Shown: positions 27,677 to 36,186 of the stretch, piece by piece
How positions within the stretch are numbered: the stretch's first letter is position 1
Layout of the letters: every line of letters begins with the position of its first letter
Assembly: GCA_023418505.1 (NCBI GenBank)
Contig: JAEZZR010000002.1
Location: 1 to 64,000, forward strand
Direction: 5' to 3'
Length of the DNA stretch: 64,000 nucleotides
DNA from: Actinomycetes bacterium
GTDB taxonomy: Bacteria; Actinomycetota; Actinomycetes; Mycobacteriales; Mycobacteriaceae
Position numbers and translations under genes: made by a program
Notes under the pieces: model-generated
The model's database searches: none
Told to the model about the DNA's origin: nothing
Seen by the model: only the letters and a program-made list of their open reading frames with translations

Positions 27677-28621
27677 TTATTTCTTCTTCGCCTTCTTGGC
27701 TTCTTTATCTTTCTTCGCTTCTTTCTTGCCAGCTTTCTTAGCGGCCTTGACCTTAGCCTTTTCTAGCTCGGCAGCGGCATCCGGCACGTAGCGGAACTCG
27801 GTCCGTGGTGGACGCTCGTAGTTAGTATCCGATTCCGGACGCTCCGGGATTTCTGGGACATTCCATTCGATGTGCTCGTAAGGAATCGTCGACAGCAAGT
27901 GATTGATCACGTTGATGCGCGAGCGCTTCTTGTCTTCGGATTCCACGGTGTACCACGGCGCCGAAGGGATGTCGGTGTGAATGAACATCTCGTCTTTAGC
28001 GCGCGAGTAGTCTTCCCAGCGCGTGATGGATTCCAGGTCCATCGGCGAGAGCTTCCAACGGCGCAAAGGATCTTCCCGGCGCGAGGTAAACCGCTTGAAC
28101 TGCTCTTCATCTGACACAGAGAACCAGTATTTCCGCAGTAAGATGCCATCTTCCACCAACAGACGCTCGAAGATTGGCGCCTGGTGTAGGAAGCGACGGT
28201 ATTCCTGCGAAGTACAAAAGCCCATCACGCGTTCCACACCGGCGCGGTTGTACCAGGAGCGGTCGAAGATCACGATCTCACCCTTGGTAGGCAGACGTTC
28301 GACATAACGCTGGAAGTACCACTGCCCTTGCTCGCGGGTGGTGGGTGCAGGGAGCGCTTCGATACGGCAGGTGCGTGGGTTCAGGTATTGGGTGATGCGT
28401 TTGATGGCCGAGCCCTTGCCAGCAGCATCGCGGCCTTCCATCACGATCACCACGCGGGCACCAGTTTCCACCACCCACTGTTGCATTTCTACCAGTTCCG
28501 CCTGCAGGCGCTTCAGCTCTGCTTCGTAGGCTTGCTTATCCAGTTTTGGGGGCCGCTGAATTTTATCCACTTGGTGATCTTTCCCGTTGCCTTCTGCCTG
28601 TGTACCGGCCTTATCGCTCAT
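27677..28621 (-). CDS. ppk2: Polyphosphate kinase 2
   Basis: 314 aa from ATG 28621; longer in-frame extension into ftsX is unlikely. PPK2 uses polyphosphate to phosphorylate nucleoside diphosphates (or the reverse). Motifs: Walker A EGRDAAGKGSAIKRITQYLNPR (about residues 72-93), VERLPTKGEIVIFDRSWYNRAGVERVMGF (Walker B and lid region), and the FSVSDEEQ segment. The last 30 residues are a Lys/Ala-rich tail that could bind polyphosphate or nucleic acid. A TAGTAT box 7 nt before the ATG, within the end of ftsX, suggests its own leaderless transcript. Complements ppx in this window. Confidence 0.93.
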   Translation of the reverse strand: MSDKAGTQAEGNGKDHQVDKIQRPPKLDKQAYEAELKRLQAELVEMQQWVVETGARVVIVMEGRDAAGKGSAIKRITQYLNPRTCRIEALPAPTTREQGQWYFQRYVERLPTKGEIVIFDRSWYNRAGVERVMGFCTSQEYRRFLHQAPIFERLLVEDGILLRKYWFSVSDEEQFKRFTSRREDPLRRWKLSPMDLESITRWEDYSRAKDEMFIHTDIPSAPWYTVESEDKKRSRINVINHLLSTIPYEHIEWNVPEIPERPESDTNYERPPRTEFRYVPDAAAELEKAKVKAAKKAGKKEAKKDKEAKKAKKK

Positions 28622-28628
28622 ATGTCTA

Positions 28629-28634
28629 ATACTA
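28629..28634 (-). promoter_or_regulatory. -10 element of ppk2 (leaderless)
   Basis: On the minus strand TAGTAT stands 7 nt before the ppk2 ATG with no Shine-Dalgarno; the box overlaps the ftsX stop codon. Inferred from spacing. Confidence 0.45.
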
Positions 28635-29534
28635 ACGCCGGGTGTAGTAGCGCAAAGTGATTTGCGCAGTAATACCCGCAAAAGCCATACCGATAAGCAC
28701 CACTATTGGAGCGACGATCCAGATATCACTATTAGTCACCGGCGCTACCAGTTGTGCGCGATAGATCCCATCCAGCGCCGGATCGATCACCGCAGCTTTA
28801 CCTGCGAACAATGCACCCACGGCTAGCACACCACCAATAAAGGACGCGATCACAGCTTCTAGCACGAAAGGCGCCTGGGTAAACCAGCGGCTAGCACCCA
28901 CCATGCGCATAATTTCGACTTCCGTCCGGCGTGAGTACGCCGCAATCTGCACCATGTTGGCAATCAGGAACACCGCAGCAATGGCTTGCACCACGGCAAC
29001 AAAGAACGCTGCATTTCGGATGGCATCCAGGTTTCGGGCTGCGCCGACGACGTCGTCATGTTGGTTCGATACATAAACCACCTGCGCATATTCGTCGATA
29101 CCCTGCAGTGGTGTGTCATCGGTTGGATCCTCTAAACGCACCAGTAGCACCGCTGGTAGCGATTCCGGGGTGGTGCTTTCCACCAAAGCCGGATCGGTGT
29201 TTTCAAACATCGCGACAAAGTGGTCGTAGTTTTGTTCGCGGTTGCGGAAGGTCACGCTGGTTACGCCGTCGCTGGATTCCAGGCGCTCGGCAACTTCCAA
29301 GCACTCTGAAGAGGTGCAGTTGCTATCGGCAGCCGAAACTTCGTCGCTAAGCTCGATCTGCACTTCCACACGATCTAAGTACATATCTTTGGTGCGGTTA
29401 GTCATGTCCGTGACCAGCAGACCCGTAGCTAGCAGAGCCAGCGAAATCGCGGTAGTAATAATCATCGCCACGGTCATGGTGATGTTGCGGCCCAGGCTGC
29501 TAAACGCCTCCGAAATAGCAAAACGCGTCTTCAT
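28632..29534 (-). CDS. ftsX: Cell-division ABC transporter permease FtsX
   Basis: 300 aa, the usual length. Partner of FtsE; transmits ATP hydrolysis to activate periplasmic peptidoglycan hydrolases. Four membrane helices: one near residues 22-42 (MTVAMIITTAISLALLATGLLV) and three between about 175 and 295. The extracellular loop (about 45-165) carries a Cys pair (SNCTSSECLE) like mycobacterial FtsX. The MRASRWF-like cytoplasmic segment appears as RMVGASRWFTQAPFVLEA. Located 31 bp after ftsE as usual; the common downstream smpB is replaced here by ppk2. Confidence 0.95.
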   Translation of the reverse strand: MKTRFAISEAFSSLGRNITMTVAMIITTAISLALLATGLLVTDMTNRTKDMYLDRVEVQIELSDEVSAADSNCTSSECLEVAERLESSDGVTSVTFRNREQNYDHFVAMFENTDPALVESTTPESLPAVLLVRLEDPTDDTPLQGIDEYAQVVYVSNQHDDVVGAARNLDAIRNAAFFVAVVQAIAAVFLIANMVQIAAYSRRTEVEIMRMVGASRWFTQAPFVLEAVIASFIGGVLAVGALFAGKAAVIDPALDGIYRAQLVAPVTNSDIWIVAPIVVLIGMAFAGITAQITLRYYTRR

Positions 29535-29565
29535 AAAACCACTCTCCTACTTCTTCGGTGGCCGA

Positions 29566-30255
29566 TTAGCGTCCCAGCCCGTACACGCCACGGGCATCAT
29601 CGCGCACGAGTTTTCCAAGCGACAGCTCAATCACGCGACGGCGCATCGCATCGACAGCTTCATTGTCGTGGGTGGACATAACGACGGTGGTACCCATGCG
29701 GTTAATCCGATCCAACAGCAACATGATGTCCCCCGAAGTATCCGGGTCGAGGTTGCCGGTGGGCTCGTCGGCAAGCAAAATCAACGGACGGTTCACGAAC
29801 GCACGCGCAATAGCCACACGCTGCTGCTCACCGCCGGAAAGCTCATTGGGATAGCGATTCGCTTTTCCGGCAAGGCCGACCATCTCGAGGGTCTCAGAGA
29901 CCGCCGGGTCAATCTTCGCGCGGGACTTGCCAATCACCTGCAGGGCAAAAGCCACGTTTTCGGCGACGGTCTTCTTCGGCAACAGGCGGAAATCCTGGAA
30001 CACGTAACCAATTTTCTGCCGCAGCTTGGGTACCTGGCGGGAAGGCAGCTTCGCAAGATCTTCGCCGGCAACTTCCAGCGAACCGCTGTCGATCTTTTCC
30101 TCGCGCACCATCAGCCGCAAGAACGTGGATTTACCGGATCCAGACGGTCCGATCAAAAACACAAATTCGCCCTTGTCGATATGCGCCGAAACATTATCCA
30201 GCGCAGGACGCGTTGAGGTGGCGTAGGTTTTAGTTACTCCGTCGAATGTGATCAC
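29566..30255 (-). CDS. ftsE: Cell-division ATP-binding protein FtsE
   Basis: 229 aa from GTG 30255, the typical length; an ATG 18 nt upstream in frame would give 235 aa. The start [22 protein letters not shown] matches the family. ABC motifs: Walker [10 protein letters not shown] (about residues 36-44), Q-loop FQDFRLLP, signature [15 protein letters not shown], Walker [15 protein letters not shown] and H-loop STHD. Forms the FtsEX complex at the division site. In operon with ftsX, after prfB. Confidence 0.95.
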   Translation of the reverse strand: MITFDGVTKTYATSTRPALDNVSAHIDKGEFVFLIGPSGSGKSTFLRLMVREEKIDSGSLEVAGEDLAKLPSRQVPKLRQKIGYVFQDFRLLPKKTVAENVAFALQVIGKSRAKIDPAVSETLEMVGLAGKANRYPNELSGGEQQRVAIARAFVNRPLILLADEPTGNLDPDTSGDIMLLLDRINRMGTTVVMSTHDNEAVDAMRRRVIELSLGKLVRDDARGVYGLGR

Positions 30256-30303
30256 ATTGATCACAGTAGTCACAGCAGTGTTGCGGTGTCACACTCGAGA
30301 TGG

Positions 30304-31446
30304 CTAGGCGCCTTGCGCCTCTTGCATCCGCCAGCGAATCCCGGCCTCTAAGAAGCCATCAATATCGCCATCGAGCACCGCCTGCGGGTTGTTGACTTCA
30401 TAGTTATTCCGCAGGTCTTTGACCATCTGATACGGATGCAACACGTACGAGCGCATCTGGTTGCCCCACGATGCCAACCCACCAGAGCCCAGAGCGTCCA
30501 TCTCGGCCTTTTCCTCGATGCGCTTGCGTTCTAGCAGCTTGGCCTGCAACACCTTTAGCGCCGAGGCTTTGTTTTGGTGCTGTGATTTTTCGTTCTGGCA
30601 GGTCACCACAATGCCCGTAGGTAGGTGGGTGATTCGCACCGCCGAGTCCGTGGTATTCACCGACTGCCCGCCAGGACCGGAAGAACGGAACACATCCATT
30701 TTGATCTCGGTATCAGGAATATCAATGTGGTCCGTAGTTTCCACAACCGGTAGTACTTCTACCTCTGCGAACGACGTTTGACGTCGATTCTGATTATCAA
30801 ACGGAGAAAGTCGCACCAATCGATGAGTGCCCTGCTCTACCGAGAGCGTGCCGTAGGTGTAGTCGCCATGAACTACGAAGGTTGCCGATTTGATTCCTGC
30901 TTCTTCGGCGTAGGACACATCGTATATGTCCACCTTGTAGCCCGCTTTTTCTGCCCAGCGGACATACATGCGCATGAGCATCTCTGCCCAGTCCGCTGCA
31001 TCCACACCACCGGCACCAGAGCGGATATTGATCACAGCCTCGCGCTGGTCGTATTCACCCGAGAGCATCGTTTGCACTTCCAGTGATTCCAGAGCTGCAC
31101 GTAGCTCGCGACGTTCTTGATCGGCAGCCTGGCGTGCCTCGGCGGCTGCTGCACCGTCTTCTTCGTCGGCAAGCTCATAGAGCACTGGAACATCGTCCAA
31201 CCGGGAACGCAACCCCTCGACCTTGCGCAGTTTTGCCTGTGCTGCGGACAATTCGGAGGTAACCGTTGCCGCATGATCGGGATCGTTCCATAAGTCCGGG
31301 TCGGCGGCCTTTTGCTCCAGCTCGCGGACGGAATCGCGCAGCGCCTGAAGATCCACAACCTTTTCAATCGTGGTAAGCATCGACGCCAAATCAGCCAGAT
31401 CGGCGTCGATATCTGGGTTAAGGGAAGGGTTCACTGCGGCACACAC
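30304..31446 (-). CDS. prfB: Peptide chain release factor 2
   Basis: 380 aa. Decodes UAA/UGA stops and triggers peptide release. The tripeptide anticodon SPF is in [23 protein letters not shown] (about residue 205) and the catalytic GGQ is in [18 protein letters not shown] (about 250). The reading frame is continuous; there is no programmed +1 frameshift of the E. coli type. Start is GTG 31446, with another in-frame GTG five codons downstream. It heads the prfB-ftsE-ftsX cluster and diverges from the monophosphatase genes. Confidence 0.96.
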   Translation of the reverse strand: MCAAVNPSLNPDIDADLADLASMLTTIEKVVDLQALRDSVRELEQKAADPDLWNDPDHAATVTSELSAAQAKLRKVEGLRSRLDDVPVLYELADEEDGAAAAEARQAADQERRELRAALESLEVQTMLSGEYDQREAVINIRSGAGGVDAADWAEMLMRMYVRWAEKAGYKVDIYDVSYAEEAGIKSATFVVHGDYTYGTLSVEQGTHRLVRLSPFDNQNRRQTSFAEVEVLPVVETTDHIDIPDTEIKMDVFRSSGPGGQSVNTTDSAVRITHLPTGIVVTCQNEKSQHQNKASALKVLQAKLLERKRIEEKAEMDALGSGGLASWGNQMRSYVLHPYQMVKDLRNNYEVNNPQAVLDGDIDGFLEAGIRWRMQEAQGA

Positions 31447-31484
31447 GGGCTCTACCTTAGCGGGATCGAGGCAAAGCAGTCACA

Positions 31485-32426
31485 ATGGAGAATATGACGC
31501 ACCCAGATGCCAGCAACTTTCCGCCCGCTTATGGAGTACCGAAGGAGGCAGTGGCGGCTCGACGTCAGCTTCAAGACAACGCCGATCTTGCTACCGCGGT
31601 GGTACGCCGGGCAGGTTCGTTGGCTGCCCGGATGCGCGCCACTGGTGTGGAGACGCAGTTTAAGACCTCGATTTCGGATGTAGTGACGGAGGCAGATCAC
31701 AGCGCCGAGCGTCAAGTCTTCGAGACGTTGGCAAGTTTGCGCCCCGACGACGGCATCCTGGGAGAAGAAGGCACCAACAAGCCCTCCGAGAGCGGCTACA
31801 CCTGGGTGATCGATCCAGTAGATGGCACTTATAATTTCACCTCTGGATCGGACTACTGGTGCAGCGCGGTTGCTTTGGTGAAAGGTGATACGCGTGATTT
31901 GAGTGATTTGAAGGTGCTGAATGACCCTGCGCGTGTGGTGTTGGGTGCCGTACACCGCCCTGCTACCGGCGAAACTTGGATCGGCGGCCCGGAACTGGGC
32001 ACCACCCGCATTGATAATGAAGGCAATGCGGAAGAACTGCGGATCGAAGGTGTTGAGGGGCCGAGTGCGCTATCCCAGATTTCCGTTGGTACTTATTTGC
32101 ATTCGACGGTGTTTGGACAAGCAAGCGGCGCCGATTCAGATCCCGAAGATACTGCCGATATTGCTGCTTGGTCGCGCGCCGTGTCCGCGAGTGCTACGTG
32201 GCGCGTGAAGGGCTCGGCCTCTATTGATCTGGCGAGCGTGGCAGGCGGCCAATTCGGCGCATGGTTCCAGCGTGATGTGAAGCCGTGGGATTGGTTGCCT
32301 GGCTATGCCTTGGTGCTCGGCGCCGGTGGTGCGGGGGATCTGGTCGGACGCTGGCGGGTAGCCGGCTCTGCGCAGGCAGTCGCGGAATTAGCGGAAATCC
32401 TTGGTGGTAGCGAAGGCAACTCTTAA
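31485..32426 (+). CDS. Inositol monophosphatase family protein
   Basis: 313 aa from ATG 31485; ATG 31494 with GGAG just upstream is a good alternative. Metal-binding motifs of the Mg/Li-dependent sugar phosphatase family: VVTEADHSAERQ, DDGILGEEG and WVIDPVDGTYNFTSGSDYWCSAVAL (about residues 103-127), and C-terminal WDWLPGYALVLGAGG. Dephosphorylates inositol-1-phosphate, histidinol phosphate or similar. It precedes hisN by 18 bp, so two related phosphatases form a pair next to prfB, as in C. glutamicum. Substrate not resolved from sequence. Confidence 0.88.
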   Translation: MENMTHPDASNFPPAYGVPKEAVAARRQLQDNADLATAVVRRAGSLAARMRATGVETQFKTSISDVVTEADHSAERQVFETLASLRPDDGILGEEGTNKPSESGYTWVIDPVDGTYNFTSGSDYWCSAVALVKGDTRDLSDLKVLNDPARVVLGAVHRPATGETWIGGPELGTTRIDNEGNAEELRIEGVEGPSALSQISVGTYLHSTVFGQASGADSDPEDTADIAAWSRAVSASATWRVKGSASIDLASVAGGQFGAWFQRDVKPWDWLPGYALVLGAGGAGDLVGRWRVAGSAQAVAELAEILGGSEGNS

Positions 32427-32432
32427 CAGAGT

Positions 32433-32438
32433 TACCAT
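32433..32438 (+). promoter_or_regulatory. -10 element of hisN (leaderless)
   Basis: TACCAT is 6 nt before the hisN ATG and overlaps the intergenic 18 bp; no Shine-Dalgarno is seen. hisN may thus have its own transcript besides readthrough. Confidence 0.5.
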
Positions 32439-32444
32439 AGGTCT

Positions 32445-33236
32445 ATGACCTCTGATCTCGAGCTTGCGCACCTGCTTGCCGACGCCGCCGACGCCATTAC
32501 CCTGCCCCGCTTCGAAGCCAGCGACTTGGCAGTGGAATCCAAACCAGATCTCACCCCAGTTTCCGATGCGGATCTGGCCTGTGAAAAGCGGTTGCGTGAA
32601 TTACTGACGGCTTTGCGCCCCGAAGACGAGATCCTGGGCGAAGAGTTTGGCGGCGAGGCGAAGTTTTCCGGCCGTCAGTGGGTGATCGATCCGATCGACG
32701 GCACGAAGAATTTTGTACGTGGCGTTCCAGTATGGGCGACATTGATTGCTCTGCTCGAAGATGGCGTGCCGGTGGTGGGCATGGTTTCAGCTCCGGCACT
32801 TGGACGTCGCTGGTGGGCAGCTGCCGGCGAAGGTGCTTTCCGACGAGTAGACACCGCTGCAGCCGATAGCTCTCCACGCGTGCGAAAACTTGATGTATCC
32901 CAGGTGAGCCAAATAAGCGATTGCTCGATTTCCAATTCTTCTCTGACTGGATGGCGTGACCGTGGCTTGCGCGAGCAATTCCTACAGTTAACGGACGATG
33001 CTTGGCGCTTGCGCGGTTTCGGCGACTTCTTCTCTTATTGCCTGGTAGCCGAAGGCGTGGTTGATGTTGCCGCTGAACCGGAAGTTTCCTTGTGGGATCT
33101 AGCGGCACTTTCGATTTTGGTCACTGAAGCTGGTGGCACTTTTACCTCGATTGCCGGTGAAGCCGGCCCGCATGGTGGTGATGCTGTGGCTACCAATGGG
33201 TTACTGCACGCCGCAGTTTTGAAGTACTTAAACTAG
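32445..33236 (+). CDS. hisN: Histidinol-phosphatase HisN (IMPase-like)
   Basis: 263 aa. Dephosphorylates histidinol phosphate, the penultimate group of steps in histidine synthesis; actinobacteria use this IMPase-type enzyme. Motifs: [51 protein letters not shown] and C-terminal [17 protein letters not shown] with the metal-binding Asp. The [11 protein letters not shown] plus [13 protein letters not shown] pattern fits HisN better than general inositol phosphatases. Paired with a paralogous phosphatase upstream; diverges from prfB. Confidence 0.9.
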   Translation: MTSDLELAHLLADAADAITLPRFEASDLAVESKPDLTPVSDADLACEKRLRELLTALRPEDEILGEEFGGEAKFSGRQWVIDPIDGTKNFVRGVPVWATLIALLEDGVPVVGMVSAPALGRRWWAAAGEGAFRRVDTAAADSSPRVRKLDVSQVSQISDCSISNSSLTGWRDRGLREQFLQLTDDAWRLRGFGDFFSYCLVAEGVVDVAAEPEVSLWDLAALSILVTEAGGTFTSIAGEAGPHGGDAVATNGLLHAAVLKYLN

Positions 33237-33304
33237 GTTTCTCGCCGTCGCCTGCCTTACCCCACCTCTATCCCCCTACCCCTCACCTTTAAAGCAGTCC
33301 TGCC

Positions 33305-33646
33305 ATGGGTTCGAAAAAAGATAAGAAAAGCAAGAAAAGTAAGAAGAAAGACCAGCTGAAGAAGCACAAGAAATATAAAAAGAAGTGCAAAAATAACAAG
33401 CAGAATAAGCAGAGCAAGAAGAACAAGCAACTGCTTAAAGCGCAAAAGCAAGCTGCTAAGCAGGAAAAGCTGGCTCAAAAAGTGATGCAGTTGGCGCATG
33501 CCAAACCAAAGGCAAAGTGTTGCCGCTCAAAGACTCGGTGTTTGCGTTGCCCGGTGGTGGTGCACAAGGTTAAGCGTGAAGTAACTGCTGGTCGCGTCGA
33601 CCGCGACCATTTGATACGTATTGTCGAAGTCGCGCGCAAACGCTAA
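33305..33646 (+). CDS. Lys-rich small basic protein with a Cys cluster
   Basis: 113 aa, about 30% Lys. The first 65 residues are almost a pure Lys/Gln/Asn/Ser tract (KKDKKSKKSKKKDQLKKHK), then KPKAKCCRSKTRCLRCPVVV gives a CC-x5-C-x2-C cluster (about residues 72-82) that could bind a metal, followed by a helical C-terminus (RDHLIRIVEVARKR). It looks like a nucleic-acid, ribosome or polyphosphate-binding protein, but no family is recognised. No clear ribosome-binding site; start ATG follows a 70-bp spacer after hisN. Confidence 0.7.
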   Translation: MGSKKDKKSKKSKKKDQLKKHKKYKKKCKNNKQNKQSKKNKQLLKAQKQAAKQEKLAQKVMQLAHAKPKAKCCRSKTRCLRCPVVVHKVKREVTAGRVDRDHLIRIVEVARKR

Positions 33647-33674
33647 AACTGCAACACGCTAAAAGCATAAAAAA

Positions 33675-33712
33675 GGACGCTTGATCCAGAGCGACACTCC
33701 AGATCAAGCGCC
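33675..33712 (-). terminator. Terminator of fba, possibly bidirectional
   Basis: A 9-bp perfect stem (CGCTTGATC/GATCAAGCG) extended by GG/CC is followed on the minus strand by six or more U residues (33668-33674 region), ending fba. On the plus strand CCTTT follows, so it may also end the Lys-rich gene. Confidence 0.88.
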
Positions 33713-33758
33713 TTTGGGGGAGCTTTATTGAGCTTTTCTAAAGCCCGCGCTTGAGCCC

Positions 33759-34793
33759 TTACTTGGACAAAGTGGTGCCCACAGAGTGCAGATCCTGGCA
33801 AGCTTCCACAATGCGCTCTGCCATGCCAGCTTCAGCCTTCTTCATGTAGGAGCGAGGATCGTAGACCTTCTTGTTGCCTACTTCACCGTCGATCTTGAAA
33901 ACGCCGTCGTAGTTAGCGAACATGTGGCGAGCCACTGGGTTAGTGAATGCGTACTGGGTGTCGGTATCAACGTTCATCTTGATAACGCCGTAACGCAATG
34001 CTTCTTCGATCTTTTCCTTCTCGGAGCCGGAGCCACCGTGGAACACGAAGTCGAATGGGTTGGAGCCGGCATCCAGGCCAAGCTTCTTTTCAGCAACCTT
34101 CTGACCCATGTCCAGAACTTCTGGGCGTAGCTTCACGTTGCCTGGCTTGTACACGCCGTGGACGTTACCGAAGGTAGCAGCCAGCAGGTAGCGGCCGTTT
34201 TCGCCGGTGCCCAAAGCATCAACGGTCTTAGCAAAGTCTTCTTCAGAGGTGTACAGGTTTGCGCCAGCCTTGGCTTCCACACCGTCTTCTTCGCCGCCAA
34301 CAACGCCGATTTCAACTTCCAAAACGATGTTTGCAGCCTTTGCCTTGGCCAGAAGCTCCTGGGCGATCTCCAGGTTCTCGTCGATAGGCACTGCAGAACC
34401 ATCCCACATATGGGACTGGAACAGTGGCAGCTCGCCGCGGTCCACGCGCTCCTGGGAGATGGCGATCAGTGGGCGCACGTACTCGTCCAGAACTTCCTTC
34501 TGGCAGTGGTCGGTGTGCAGCGCCACGTTGATGCCGTAGTGCTTTGCTGCCTCGTGAGCAAACGCAGCCAATGCGCAAGCACCTGCGACCTTGTTCTTCA
34601 CGTTCAAGCCGGAGCCGAACTCGGCGCCACCGGTGGAGAACTGAATAATGCCGTCAGACTCCGCATCAGCGAAACCCTTTAGCGCAGCGTTAATGGTCTC
34701 CGAGGAAGTGCAGTTGATGGCTGGGTAGGCGAATCCGCCCTTCTTAGCCCGGTCAAGCATTTCGCGGTAGACCTCTGGGGTTGCAATAGGCAT
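33759..34793 (-). CDS. fba: Class II fructose-bisphosphate aldolase
   Basis: 344 aa from ATG 34793, which has GGAAGGG 7 nt upstream; an in-frame upstream start is unlikely. Zinc-dependent cleavage of fructose-1,6-bisphosphate in glycolysis/gluconeogenesis. Zn and substrate residues: VALHTDHCQKEVLDEYVRPL (about residues 105-124), EVEIGVVGGEEDGV, FGNVHGVYKPGN, FVFHGGSGSEKEKIEEAL and MNVDTDTQYAFT. All catalytic segments intact. Expressed alone with a strong terminator; a second glycolytic gene, eno, lies 25 kb away. Confidence 0.97.
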   Translation of the reverse strand: MPIATPEVYREMLDRAKKGGFAYPAINCTSSETINAALKGFADAESDGIIQFSTGGAEFGSGLNVKNKVAGACALAAFAHEAAKHYGINVALHTDHCQKEVLDEYVRPLIAISQERVDRGELPLFQSHMWDGSAVPIDENLEIAQELLAKAKAANIVLEVEIGVVGGEEDGVEAKAGANLYTSEEDFAKTVDALGTGENGRYLLAATFGNVHGVYKPGNVKLRPEVLDMGQKVAEKKLGLDAGSNPFDFVFHGGSGSEKEKIEEALRYGVIKMNVDTDTQYAFTNPVARHMFANYDGVFKIDGEVGNKKVYDPRSYMKKAEAGMAERIVEACQDLHSVGTTLSK

Positions 34794-34992
34794 GTAGGAA
34801 TCCCTTCCAAAATCGTTTTCACGCTTTAAATCACGCTCTAGTGCCAATTATGCCTACGGTTTCCAAATTTGTCCGCCCCTAGCACGGCTGTATTTTGTGG
34901 GATCCGACACGCACGCACGACGCGCTACTGAGAGCACGCCTTCGCATCCCACCTATTCAACCCAATAGCTACTGCGTGTAGCCTATTGACCC

Positions 34993-35499
34993 ATGACCTA
35001 CCACGATCCCAACACCAACTACCGCAACCAAGGCCAATACCAACAGCAGTATTCACAACAGCAATACGGGAATCCGAATCAGAACCCACAGCAGCGCCAG
35101 CCAAAGTTCGATACCAAGTTGCTGATCGTGAATTTAAGCGTGCTCACGGTTCTGGGCGGGATCATCACCTTCGCTGCGGTATTAGTTACGGATCTGATTG
35201 TCTCTGCCATTACTAATACGGCGAACATGGCGAACCCAGAGATCCTCACCATGGCGATTATCAGCGCGCTACTGGGGTTGCTGGTGGGATTGGTGTACCT
35301 GCCGATTCATGGCACCGGCAACGAGACCTTATTTAACGTCGCCATCATCGCCCTTGCCGTGCTTGCTGCCGTGATTTACGTGGTTCTCGGCGGCTTGCTC
35401 GATGGTAATTGGCAGACGCTCACCCTGCTTACCGTCATTATCTGCACCACAGCGATTGCTTTGCTCGCACCGAGCCGCATCGAAGCCGCAGCGTTCTAA
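34993..35499 (+). CDS. Hypothetical membrane protein
   Basis: 168 aa. A Gln/Asn/Tyr-rich N-terminus (about 40 residues, NQGQYQQQYSQQQYGNPNQNP) precedes four membrane helices (about 42-68, 82-104, 114-134 and 138-158). No catalytic motif is seen. The TAA of this gene overlaps the ATG of the following SRAP gene (TAATG), so the two are translationally coupled. A TAGCCT box is 8 nt before the ATG. Family not recognised. Confidence 0.75.
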   Translation: MTYHDPNTNYRNQGQYQQQYSQQQYGNPNQNPQQRQPKFDTKLLIVNLSVLTVLGGIITFAAVLVTDLIVSAITNTANMANPEILTMAIISALLGLLVGLVYLPIHGTGNETLFNVAIIALAVLAAVIYVVLGGLLDGNWQTLTLLTVIICTTAIALLAPSRIEAAAF

Positions 35500-36155
35500 T
35501 GTGTGCGACTTACGGTTTAGAGCCTGCCGACGAGTACCAACTGGCGTGCCTCAACGCCGCTATCGCTGATGCGAAGTCTCAGGAAGCCTTAGAACGCTGG
35601 CAAGCCCAGCGCCACGGCACGGCCAAAATCACTGGCGCCAAGGCCGTTAATTTGAATCCACTAGTGACGGCGACTGCTTCCAAGCCAGCCGACGACGATA
35701 GTCGCAGCCTCAGCTACCAGTTCCACCTGGCGTGGTGGTGGCTGCATCTAGGTGGCGAGCCTGCACCATTTTCAGCTTTCAACGCCCGCGACGATAAGCT
35801 GCTGTCTTCCCGCGCTTGGCGAGGCCCTTTCCGCAACCACCGCGCGATTGCTCCTGCCAGCTGGTATATCGAAAAGGGCCGTCGCTTCGCGTTGCCTTCT
35901 GGGGAAGATTTTGGGATTGCGACGATTACTGCTCCGTCGGCAGCCCCTGATGGATCGGAAATGCTCAGCTATGCGTTGGTGACCCGAGATGCTGTTGCCG
36001 AGGCAGCGTCCGTGCACCCGCGGATGCCTCTGATACTGCCGCAGGAATTGCACGAAGATTGGCTCGATCCTTCCTTAGCTGGCGACGGGGACTTACTCGC
36101 CGAAGCATTAACAGCATCGGAGCAGCTGAGCCATGAAATTCAATTAGTAGGTTAA
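35499..36155 (+). CDS. SRAP family protein (SOS response-associated, YedK/HMCES-like)
   Basis: 218 aa from ATG 35499, giving the essential N-terminal Met-Cys; Cys2 crosslinks to abasic sites in single-stranded DNA in this family. Motifs: FSAFNARDDKLLSSRAWRGPFRNHRAIAPASWYIEKGRRFAL (NAR box and the PADxxYEW equivalent with Glu) and SVHPRMPLILPQE with the active-site His. The protein lacks part of the usual N-terminal insert and is a divergent, short member. The 1-nt overlap with the membrane gene (TAATG) indicates coupled translation. Confidence 0.88.
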   Translation: MCATYGLEPADEYQLACLNAAIADAKSQEALERWQAQRHGTAKITGAKAVNLNPLVTATASKPADDDSRSLSYQFHLAWWWLHLGGEPAPFSAFNARDDKLLSSRAWRGPFRNHRAIAPASWYIEKGRRFALPSGEDFGIATITAPSAAPDGSEMLSYALVTRDAVAEAASVHPRMPLILPQELHEDWLDPSLAGDGDLLAEALTASEQLSHEIQLVG

Positions 36156-36173
36156 ATCAGCTGCTGGGATCGC

Positions 36174-36179
36174 TACCAT
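36174..36179 (+). promoter_or_regulatory. -10 element of the Fes-like esterase gene (leaderless)
   Basis: TACCAT lies 7 nt before the ATG at 36187; no Shine-Dalgarno. A nearby AGTAGGTTAAAT (36146-36157) is only weakly like half an iron-regulator (DtxR) site. Confidence 0.45.
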
Positions 36180-36186
36180 TGCTGGC

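Noticed and set aside
30304..31446. Programmed +1 frameshift in prfB
   Set aside because: The reading frame is continuous through the N-terminal region; no internal in-frame UGA is present.
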